From SIAJ01 sp036266155 (GTDB lineage Bacteria > Planctomycetota > Planctomycetia > Gemmatales > Gemmataceae): a stretch of 36,951 bases of DNA. Under the pieces are notes generated by a model. The model was not told the origin of the DNA and did not search any database. It saw only the letters and a program-made list of their open reading frames with translations. Numbering within the stretch: position 1 is the first letter of the stretch; each line of letters begins with the position of its first letter. Both the position numbers and the translations under genes were made by a program. Where the stretch lies: NCBI GenBank assembly GCA_036266155.1, contig DATANR010000127.1:1-36951 (forward strand). Direction: 5' to 3'. Shown here in pieces: positions 30,594 to 36,951 of this stretch.

Positions 30594-31564
30594 GACTTCG
30601 GCCCCTCCTTCGGGAGCGGTTTGAACCAATCGAGTGCGCGGGGGCCGAACACCAGGGCCAGCGCCTGGCGACGCTGGAATGGCTGGTTCTCGGCCGTCAG
30701 AATTTCAAAGGGTGCGACGAGGTGCCCCTCAAGTCGGTAGCGGTCGTCGGACTGCGTCTGTGTTTCCACGAGCGTGTACGTCGTTGTCGTTGGCCGCATC
30801 GGCCCGGCCCGGTCCAAGACCACGCGGCGCAATGCTTTGGTATCCGAATCGAGTTCGAGTATGGCACTGCGGATCGGCGGCCCGAAATGGCCAGGCTTGC
30901 GTTCCGCTCGAATGACCTGCGTGGCCGGCGTCTCGCAATCTTCGCGAACGAGATTGAAATCGCGCAACAATTCGCCAAGCAGATGTTCGGGGCGCATCTC
31001 GCAAATATCGCAATTAACCGCCAGCCAGCGCGGCGTTTCTTCCGGCTCAACGCGGATGCCGCGCCGCGGGCCGGGCGCGACCCAGATGCTGCCGCTCTCG
31101 TCACGGCCCCAGGCCCAGCGTGCCCGCGGGTTCGTCGACTCGATCCAGAAACGGTCGCCGCGCGTCCAGAGTCGCGTCGTCCGTGATAATGCCGCCAGCG
31201 GATTCCCCTCGTCGGCCGGATCGTCCTGACGCTGGAACTCAACCAAGTAGCAGCGGTCAAGCGGCAGATGATGCGCTTTCTGCGCTTCCTGAAGCAAAGC
31301 TTGCGGGCTCGCCTTGAGCGGTTCCGGATGCGTCGGCAGCAAGACGACGACGGCAATGCCGATCGCCACCGCGACGGGGACCGACCACGAGATCACTTGA
31401 CGAACACGGCTAGTCCATGATTTGCGAACGGTCGGGCGATCCAGTTTCACGGTCGTCTGAATTCGAGTCAACAGCGACCCAACATCCTCCCTCTCGGCCT
31501 GCCGAACCAAATGGTCGGCGAGCAGCCGGTCGAGGTTGTCGTCAGATGGTTGCCGAAGTTCCAT
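30590..31564 (-). CDS. Single-pass membrane protein, probable anti-sigma factor
   Basis: 324 residues from ATG 31564 (an ATG 13 codons earlier is less likely). A cytoplasmic, charged N-terminus (SDDNLDRLLADHLVRQAERE), a membrane helix at about 58-77 (ISWSVPVAVAIGIAVVVLL) and an outside domain of about 240 residues with a beta-rich pattern and CDICEM (about 192-197). The order sigma factor, then membrane protein with short N-terminal cytosolic part, is the usual ECF/anti-sigma layout. No zinc-binding HxxxCxxC motif is present. It overlaps the PSD1 start by 4 bases (ATGA), so it is translationally coupled to the gene it may help to control. Assignment is by position and topology. Confidence 0.65.
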   Translation of the reverse strand: MELRQPSDDNLDRLLADHLVRQAEREDVGSLLTRIQTTVKLDRPTVRKSWTSRVRQVISWSVPVAVAIGIAVVVLLPTHPEPLKASPQALLQEAQKAHHLPLDRCYLVEFQRQDDPADEGNPLAALSRTTRLWTRGDRFWIESTNPRARWAWGRDESGSIWVAPGPRRGIRVEPEETPRWLAVNCDICEMRPEHLLGELLRDFNLVREDCETPATQVIRAERKPGHFGPPIRSAILELDSDTKALRRVVLDRAGPMRPTTTTYTLVETQTQSDDRYRLEGHLVAPFEILTAENQPFQRRQALALVFGPRALDWFKPLPKEGPKS

Positions 31565-31726
31565 TCGCGTTCCGATTTTAAGATTGCCATCTAAGATTGC
31601 CAATATACATATGGCACCTTGGCAATCTCTGCCTTCGATTCCAGCGTAACCCTTTGTTCCTATGGATGTTCTGCCAACTCATTCGTTTCAAAATACTAGC
31701 GCCTGGAACCCTCGATTTTGGCCTTC

Positions 31727-32254
31727 TCAGGGCACTTTGGGAAGGAATGCCGCCAATTCTGCCGCCAACGCTCTTCGGGCTCGATGCACCAAAACTCCCG
31801 CGTTCGTCGCGGACAGGCCTAATGTATCGGCGATATCTTCCAACGAATGTCCGAGTGATTTCAATTCCACGGCCGCTCGTTGCATCACCGACAACCGGGC
31901 CAGCCCGCGATTCATCGCGGCCTCCAACTCGGAGGCTGCCGCCTCCTCGGCCGGCGTCGCCGATTTGCCATCCGCCAGTCGCTCACTCAATTCGCCATCA
32001 TCCAGACTGCTAACCGACCGAGCACGCTGAGTATGGTTGATGCAGGCGTTCGTGATGGCCCGATAGAGCAGTTTTGTCCCATCGTTCGGCAAGTCGTAAA
32101 CATCGGCCCGCCTTAACAATCGGCAAAAACAATCGTGAACCACGTCCTCCGCAACCGTCCGGTTCCGCAACAGTGAACGGGCATAGGCAACGGCCCCGGT
32201 CAAGGTGCCGCGCACCCAGGCATCGAGCGCGGCGTTTGGCTCCGGATCTGGCAC
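31727..32254 (-). CDS. ECF-type RNA polymerase sigma factor
   Basis: 175 residues from GTG 32254; the frame has no good ribosome site. Region 2: AYARSLLRNRTVAEDVVHDCFCRLLRR. Region 4: LARLSVMQRAAVELKSLGHSLEDIADTLGLSATNAGVLVHRARRALA, a standard helix-turn-helix with the SxxxAxxxVxRARR pattern. The linker is acidic and Ser-rich, as in planctomycete ECF groups. It heads the minus-strand run sigma, membrane protein, PSD1, DUF1501 and so is the natural candidate for controlling that set. Its 160-base gap to the next gene holds nothing recognised. Confidence 0.92.
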   Translation of the reverse strand: MPDPEPNAALDAWVRGTLTGAVAYARSLLRNRTVAEDVVHDCFCRLLRRADVYDLPNDGTKLLYRAITNACINHTQRARSVSSLDDGELSERLADGKSATPAEEAAASELEAAMNRGLARLSVMQRAAVELKSLGHSLEDIADTLGLSATNAGVLVHRARRALAAELAAFLPKVP

Positions 32255-32403
32255 GGCAAGATGGCCCTATCGGTGATCAACCCCGAATCATCGCGTGTAT
32301 TACGTGAAAACCGAATGAGAGCCAATTCGCCGACAAGAGGCAGGCCCTGTGCTATGTATCAGAATTCGGCGACTCTTTACTACTTAACCCTGGAGAACGG
32401 CCG

Positions 32404-32850
32404 ATGAGACCGCTCGTTTCCTTGCTTTCGCTTGGCATCCTGGCGACTTCCATCCACGCAGGCGACTCCGTCTCCGGCAAATTCACCGGCGAAGGCAAGC
32501 CGTCCAAGCTGGCGTTCGCCTCGTCGCGCAAGGACGAGACGTTCAAAGACAAGCCGTACATCATGCTCTATTTCACCGAAAAAGATCCGCACGGCAGCAC
32601 CAAGTTTGCGAACGGCGACTTCGGTTGCGCCCTCACCATCTCGATCGAGAACGATGGCAAAATCGCTGGCTGCCAAGTCACCCACTCTGGTTTCACGAAG
32701 GGCGGCTTCTGGACCGCCAACAACATCAAGATGACGGAATTCAAGAAGGCCGGCGGCCGGCTCACGGGCAAGATTTCGACTGGCGGCGAGCAGACGACGC
32801 TCAACAAAAAGTGGGACGTGGAAATCACGTTCGATGTCAAGGCGCCGTAG
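32404..32850 (+). CDS. Small secreted protein, copy 1 of a tandem paralogous pair
   Basis: 148 residues with a signal peptide (MRPLVSLLSLGILATSIHA) and CTGGAGAA about 9 bases before ATG 32404. The mature part begins VSGKFTGEGKPSKLAFASS and contains GDFGCALTISIENDGKIAGC and GGRLTGKISTGGEQ, alternating strands that suggest a small beta-barrel or sandwich. Two cysteines could form a disulphide. It ends ...VEITFDVKAP, identical in style to the next gene. No known domain recognised; function unknown. Divergent from the ECF sigma gene across 149 bases. Confidence 0.8.
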   Translation: MRPLVSLLSLGILATSIHAGDSVSGKFTGEGKPSKLAFASSRKDETFKDKPYIMLYFTEKDPHGSTKFANGDFGCALTISIENDGKIAGCQVTHSGFTKGGFWTANNIKMTEFKKAGGRLTGKISTGGEQTTLNKKWDVEITFDVKAP

Positions 32851-32917
32851 GCCAACTCGCCTCAATCGCTCGCGCACGGTATACCGAACGTGCGCAATCC
32901 AACCTGGAGCACACCCG

Positions 32918-33379
32918 GTGAGACCACTCTTTTCCCTGTTGACGCTCGGCTCTTTGGCCCTTTCAATCCACGCTGCCGACACGCCGGTCTCCGGCAAATT
33001 CACGGGCGACGGCAAGGAAGCCAAACTCGCCTTCGCCTCGGCCCGCAAGGGCGACGACTTCGACGGTAAGCCGACCACCGTACTGATCTTATCTGAGAAA
33101 GACCACGGAACCGACAAGCGCGCCGCCAGCAAGGCCGCGTTCGGCGACTTCGGTTGCGCGCTCGTCATCACCATTCTGGCCGATGGCAAGATCATCGGCT
33201 GCGAAGTTGCGCACACAGCGCACAAGATGATCGGCTTTTCGTCCGTCGGCACCACCATGATGTCCGACTTCAAGTCGGCCGAAGGCAAACTGTCGGGCAA
33301 GATCAAGACCGACGGCGAAAAGACGTTTTTCAAGCAGAAGTGGGAAGTGGACATCGCGTTCGAGGTGAAGGCGCCATAG
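32918..33379 (+). CDS. Small secreted protein, copy 2 of the tandem pair
   Basis: 153 residues from GTG 32918, chosen because it begins VRPLFSLLTLGSLALSIHA, matching the signal of the previous gene, and because CTGGAGCA precedes it at the same place as in copy 1. Similar blocks are VSGKFTGDGKEAKLAFASA, FGDFGCALVITILADGKIIGC and GKLSGKIKTDGEKTF, ending VDIAFEVKAP. Roughly half of the residues agree by eye. The middle part differs most. A recent but not very young duplication, with a 67-base gap between copies. Function unknown. Confidence 0.8.
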   Translation: MRPLFSLLTLGSLALSIHAADTPVSGKFTGDGKEAKLAFASARKGDDFDGKPTTVLILSEKDHGTDKRAASKAAFGDFGCALVITILADGKIIGCEVAHTAHKMIGFSSVGTTMMSDFKSAEGKLSGKIKTDGEKTFFKQKWEVDIAFEVKAP

Positions 33380-33387
33380 TCGTTAGC

Positions 33388-33513
33388 CGTTAGCCGCGAC
33401 GCGCCAGGGGAGCGCGTCGCGTTGGGCACAGTTGGACGATCAATTCTCGGCAATTGACGTCGGTTAATCGAGGGCCCAACGTGACGCGCTCCGCTGGCGC
33501 GTCGCGGCTAACG
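33388..33513. repeat. 40-bp inverted repeat with two mismatches
   Basis: 33388-33427 and 33474-33513 are reverse complements over 40 bases with mismatches at two places; the spacer is 46 bases. The arms share GCGACGCGCCAG and GGAGCGCGTC blocks, and each arm is itself internally palindromic around GGAGCGCGTC/GACGCGC. It lies between the second paralog and the next secreted-protein gene. Confidence 0.9.
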
Positions 33514-33600
33514 GCAGCGCTTGTTACAACACCTCCTCCCCACTTGCCTGTTCTCACGGTACATCGTCCCTGTCCCCGTGAACTTTCCGGACAATCTGAC

Positions 33601-34281
33601 ATGCACCGTAACGCGCTGATCGTGACGCTTGTTGCAGCCACTAGCTTGGTCGCCGCCCCCGCCGCCAAGGACAAGGGCTTCATCCCCATCGACATCCAGA
33701 AATTCGGCAACAAGGAAGTGACGAGCAACTTCGCCGGCGGCGACGAGACGAACATCTTGAAGGACTTCCCGACTGGCGAGAAGACGCTCGCGGACGTGAA
33801 GTTCGTGATCGGCAAGAAGCTCATCATGCTTGGCAGCAAGGCCCAGCCCGACGAGCCCGCCGCGGTCGACAACATTCCGATTGGCCGTGTTGCCGACCGG
33901 CTGCACTTCCTGCATGCGAACGGCTACGGCGGCGGGCCCAACAAGGAAGGCAGCGACTTGTTCGTCAAGGACGGCACGACGATCGGGGCGTATGTGATTC
34001 ACTACGACGACAAGACAAAGGCCGAGGCGCCAATCGTCTACGGCGAACATTCACGCGACTGGTTCTTCACGGAGGACGAGAAGGAGCCGTCGAAGGCCAA
34101 GGTCGCATGGACCGGCGAAAACAAGTTCGCGACCGACCGCCGATCCAAGGTCCGCGTCTATCGCATGACGTGGGAGAACCCGAATCCAAACAAGAAGATC
34201 GCGTCAATTGATTTTGTCGGCCGAAAAGACGAGACGGTCGGTGCGCCGTTCGTAATCGCGATCACGGCGGAAGTGAAATGA
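33601..34281 (+). CDS. Secreted protein of unknown function (beta-rich, planctomycete type)
   Basis: 226 residues from ATG 33601; the upstream part of the open frame (from 33454) is repeat DNA. Signal peptide MHRNALIVTLVAATSLVAAPA, then IPIDIQKFGNKEVTSNFAGG, LKDFPTGEKTLADVKFVIG, RVADRLHFLHANGYGGGPNK, GTTIGAYVIHYDDKTKAEAP and VYGEHSRDWFF, RVYRMTWENPNPNKKIASIDFV. This order of strands resembles the galactose-binding-like module that often appears at the end of planctomycete sugar-related or sigma-linked proteins, but here it stands alone. Extracellular binding of a glycan is only a guess. Confidence 0.7.
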   Translation: MHRNALIVTLVAATSLVAAPAAKDKGFIPIDIQKFGNKEVTSNFAGGDETNILKDFPTGEKTLADVKFVIGKKLIMLGSKAQPDEPAAVDNIPIGRVADRLHFLHANGYGGGPNKEGSDLFVKDGTTIGAYVIHYDDKTKAEAPIVYGEHSRDWFFTEDEKEPSKAKVAWTGENKFATDRRSKVRVYRMTWENPNPNKKIASIDFVGRKDETVGAPFVIAITAEVK

Positions 34282-34287
34282 TGTTGT

Positions 34288-34330
34288 CATGTCCCCCTCT
34301 CCCACCGAAGCGGGTGCAGAGGGGGACATG
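34288..34330. terminator. 13-bp inverted repeat between convergent genes
   Basis: CATGTCCCCCTCT (34288-34300) is exactly complementary to 34318-34330, and CACC/GGTG can pair in the loop. It lies 6 bases after one stop codon and 32 bases from the stop of the opposing gene, a suitable site for a bidirectional terminator, although no U-run follows on either side. It may instead be a dispersed repeat. Confidence 0.55.
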
Positions 34331-34362
34331 TAGCGATGCCGACCAAGAAGCTAATCGCGTCG

Positions 34363-36567
34363 CTACTCCACCGTCAAGTTCGCCAAGTAGTCGTCATACG
34401 CCGCCCGCGTTTTGGCTTCGTCGCCTTGCAGCGTCTTCAGCTTGGCGGACAGGTCGTCCATCTCCTTTTCCTGCTCTTCCAACGTCTTCAAATAACGCTG
34501 GAACAACGGCGACTCCTTCGGCGTCTCCCGCAAGTTGTCGCGCAGACGCTTCTGGTCGACCGTGATCGCTTGCACGCGTGCGTTCACCGCCTGGATGTCT
34601 TGCCGCGCCTTGTCCCACTTCGACTTTACACCGAGCGATTCTTGCAATTTGGTCTTCAAAGCTGGCGACGCTTCCTTGAGGTTGAGCACATAGCGAATCT
34701 GATCGTCGGCGTTGTTCGTAAGCTGGACCGACGAGTCGATCGGCTTCTCTTCGATGACCGTGTAACTGAGATCCTTCTTCGCCGCGACCGGCAGCTCGAA
34801 GCGGAAGACGTCAGCCGCTTCTTCCTTCGGCTTGTTGTCGCCGATGAACACGAAGCCCTGACCCTTGCGGTTCGGATGCTCGATCAGCAGCGTGCGATCC
34901 GTCGTCGAGCGGTTGCTCACGTCGTAAACGAGTTCTTGCCGCAACACCGTGTGCGTATGGATGATGCCCTTGACGGCCTTCACGCTCGTGATGCGCGAAG
35001 TGTTGGTGCCCGGCTTCACCGATACTTCGGTGCCGAGATCGATCGCGTAGCTGACCAGCCGCTCTTCGTCAGGCTGCAAATCCAAAACGCGCGTATCGCC
35101 CGCGTACACCGAGCCTTCAAAGACCGTGACCGGCCCTTGCGTCAGCGGCATACCGGTCGTGTTCTTGAACTTGAGCCCGAGCAGCGGATGCTTCGGCTGC
35201 ACGTTTGCGTTGTAAATGCTGACGCGCTTGCCCTCGACGTCCTTATTGACGATCGGCAACAACGCCGATTTCTGGCGGGCGAGGTCTACAGGGCGATCGA
35301 TCACATATTGGTAATAGTCGCCAAGCGAACTGGCGGTCGCGACAGTCTGCACGCTGCGGCCGAGTTCGAGATCTTCGCTCAACTTCTTGGCCGCCTCATC
35401 GGCAAATGCTCGGCGATTCGCTGCGAGCCCGCGGCCGTTACCGCCGCCACTTCCCCCGCCCTTGGCGTCGGCTGGGGCGAAAGCACCGAACCCTGCGGTC
35501 GCTGCCGCGGGACCCCCCACGGGTGCAGGAGCGTTCATCGTCGGCATCTTCGCCAGGGCGCCGCCGTAGGTCGGCGGCCGCAAGCTCGCGAAGAGTTCGG
35601 GCTCGACCGTCGGTCGCGCGACGTAGAGCGGGTTGTACAAATCCATTTTGAACGAGATCGGCCGGCCGCTCACGAGCGCCATCGTGATCGCGTGCCAGTC
35701 CTCGTCGGTCGGATTCTCGACGACCGCCCAACCCTGGAGGTAGGGCTTCTTCTGGGCATCGTCCTTGCCGAGCACAAGGCGGTAACTCGTCTTCCAGATC
35801 GGATTCTCAATCACATAGCCGACTTCGACCTTGCGCTTGCCTTCGCCGGCGAAGTGCAGACTGACCGCCTTCTTCTGCGAATCGTGCGAGAGCGCCAACG
35901 TCTCCAGGGCCCGGCGAACTTCGTTCTCGATGACCGGGTTCGCGAAGCGCAGCCGCTGAACCTCGGACATCTTCACGGCTCGCACGCCTTCCGCGCACCA
36001 CATGTTGAGCACGGCCACTGGCACCGTGCCTTCCTTGGAAGGTACAGCCTGCTGCTCGATGCCAATAATCTTGCCAGTTAGATTTCCCGGCTGGTTCGCG
36101 GTGTTGATCAGCGTCACCTCGACCTGCTCGCCGCGGGCCTGCGTCAGAATCTGGGCGAGGCTCGGCGAATTATTCAGGTTGATCGCAAACGATGCCAGCG
36201 TGCGGTCGATCGGATCGTGCGAATCGTAGGTCACGGCGGCAACCCGGCCATTCGGCGAGAGGTCGCGCAGCGTCATCGACTTGATGAGGTCGTTGATGTC
36301 CTGCTCGGGGAACGTCAAGTCAACGCGGGCTTCGCCTTCGACCTCACCGCTACGCGTGAAGTGGCCGACGCCGCTGTTGAAGAGGATAACCTGCGAAATC
36401 GGCAGGCTGACCGCCGGTTTCAAGTCGGCGACGCCTTCCGGGCGCTGAGCGTTGCCATTGAGCGCCTTTTCAGGCGCGGAGACGCCCTTCTGCGTCAACA
36501 GGAGGCCGCCGGCCGCCAGCGCTCCGACGACGGGCAGGCCCCAGAGGAGCCGTCGCATCAATGACAT
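34363..36567 (-). CDS. DUF4139 domain protein
   Basis: 734 residues from ATG 36567; the frame is open to 36867 but that part has no features of a signal. Signal/anchor MSLMRRLLWGLPVVGALAAGGLLL. Residues 50-330 contain QVILFNSGVGHFTRSGEVEG, LIKSMTLRDLSPNG and NPIWKTSYRLVLG (the 'w.psY.l' start of DUF4139), then QGWAVVENPTDEDWHAITMALVSGRPISF, a typical DUF4139 core. A Gly/Ala/Pro-rich linker at about 350-390 and a C-terminal helix with heptads (KWDKARQDIQAVNARVQAIT and LEEQEKEMDDLSAKLKTLQ, about 650-725) suggest oligomerisation. Extracytoplasmic; function unknown. Converges with the secreted-protein gene to its left. Confidence 0.85.
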   Translation of the reverse strand: MSLMRRLLWGLPVVGALAAGGLLLTQKGVSAPEKALNGNAQRPEGVADLKPAVSLPISQVILFNSGVGHFTRSGEVEGEARVDLTFPEQDINDLIKSMTLRDLSPNGRVAAVTYDSHDPIDRTLASFAINLNNSPSLAQILTQARGEQVEVTLINTANQPGNLTGKIIGIEQQAVPSKEGTVPVAVLNMWCAEGVRAVKMSEVQRLRFANPVIENEVRRALETLALSHDSQKKAVSLHFAGEGKRKVEVGYVIENPIWKTSYRLVLGKDDAQKKPYLQGWAVVENPTDEDWHAITMALVSGRPISFKMDLYNPLYVARPTVEPELFASLRPPTYGGALAKMPTMNAPAPVGGPAAATAGFGAFAPADAKGGGSGGGNGRGLAANRRAFADEAAKKLSEDLELGRSVQTVATASSLGDYYQYVIDRPVDLARQKSALLPIVNKDVEGKRVSIYNANVQPKHPLLGLKFKNTTGMPLTQGPVTVFEGSVYAGDTRVLDLQPDEERLVSYAIDLGTEVSVKPGTNTSRITSVKAVKGIIHTHTVLRQELVYDVSNRSTTDRTLLIEHPNRKGQGFVFIGDNKPKEEAADVFRFELPVAAKKDLSYTVIEEKPIDSSVQLTNNADDQIRYVLNLKEASPALKTKLQESLGVKSKWDKARQDIQAVNARVQAITVDQKRLRDNLRETPKESPLFQRYLKTLEEQEKEMDDLSAKLKTLQGDEAKTRAAYDDYLANLTVE

Positions 36568-36951
36568 GATCGTTCTCGCAAGGAAGAGTTGGTGATATGA
36601 GCCTACCCAGTGAGACGAACGAAGGCGAGCGGCGACCAGTAACAAGTGCGCAACGGATGAGGACGGTTGTTCAGCGGCGGATGGAAGTTCCACCGCAATC
36701 GAGACGAGTGAATGAATGAAACGGCGGCGGCCCGGACAGCGACCTTGTAGGCAATTCGTCGCAAGTGCTTTTGGGGCTAATCTTTCCAAGAATTTATTTC
36801 CGCGTGGGCACGGGACTGTCGCATTCGGGTCTCTGGCATAGTGAACAGGTTTGACAGTTGGTCCCATGAGCAGCCTGTCTCAATGCAGCGAATAACAGCT
36901 TTGGAGATAACTGGTTACGACTCGTTAACTGGACCGAAGTGCGCCAGTGGC
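36568..36951. other. Right-end stretch with no recognised gene
   Basis: About 380 bases upstream of the DUF4139 gene. The reverse frame stays open but codes a Cys/His/Arg-rich string of no protein character. A TTGACA at about 36852 on the plus strand has no matching -10 box at the right distance. Presumably contains the promoter of the DUF4139 gene. Confidence 0.4.

Noticed and set aside
34336..36081. 581-codon plus-strand frame opposite the DUF4139 gene
   Set aside because: Antisense shadow, low-complexity Arg/Leu/Asp composition, no recognisable motif.
36850..36885. TTGACA as a plus-strand promoter at the right end
   Set aside because: No -10 box at 16-18 bases and no supported gene downstream within the window.

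Overview
The window looks like a chromosomal segment of a planctomycete, probably a Gemmata-type bacterium. It is GC-rich. It carries the planctomycete-typical pair of a DUF1549/DUF1553 c-type cytochrome protein and a Tat-exported DUF1501 protein, next to an ECF sigma factor and a likely anti-sigma factor. Many secreted small proteins have Lys/Glu/Asp-rich stretches, and several families of palindromic intergenic repeats are scattered through it. The phylum rests on gene content; the genus is a guess.

Left edge (1-3300) is accessory DNA. The 3' end of an IS66-type transposase and its terminal inverted repeat have cut a small secreted-protein gene in two. A secreted DUF3108-like protein, a MerR/excisionase-type HTH protein and a tyrosine recombinase follow. 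The recombinase lies just beyond the 3' end of a tRNA-Leu(CAG), the usual layout of an integrated island; the far attachment site is not in the window.

3300-9960 is core-like: a Gfo/Idh/MocA oxidoreductase one base upstream of a DUF1445 protein, a YpfJ-type zinc metallopeptidase, an 850-base gap rich in inverted repeats, a SpoIIE-type phosphatase with a degenerate receiver domain, ScpB, a triplicated near-palindrome, and a membrane-anchored phosphodiester glycosidase. 10029-15046 runs trpA, a substrate-binding lipoprotein, PstS, and a single-chain PstC-PstA permease with no pstB beside it. On the other strand (18019-15043) are a secreted toroid-repeat protein with a CxxCH motif, a GNAT acetyltransferase and a cytochrome P450, closely spaced.

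18172-20714 encodes an ABC-2 exporter (ATPase and permease, separated by ATGATAA repeats) and a PAP2 phosphatase. It meets an RluA-type pseudouridine synthase head-on with a 96-base coding overlap. From 32254 down to 20619 nearly everything is on the minus strand: ECF sigma factor, anti-sigma-like membrane protein, EF-hand/cytochrome PSD1 protein, DUF1501 protein, a small helical protein plus nucleotidyltransferase resembling a MenA/MenT toxin-antitoxin pair, a cysteine synthase coupled to it, an S9 prolyl-oligopeptidase-type peptidase with a 45-bp tandem-repeat insert, and the pseudouridine synthase.

The right end (32404-36567) has two tandem paralogous secreted proteins, a third secreted protein, and a convergent DUF4139 protein. 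The last 384 bases contain no gene I can support. The least ordinary items are the MenAT-like pair with its palindrome, the phosphoacceptor-less receiver of the SpoIIE protein, the repeat insert inside the S9 catalytic domain, the PstC-PstA fusion, and the several unrelated inverted-repeat families.
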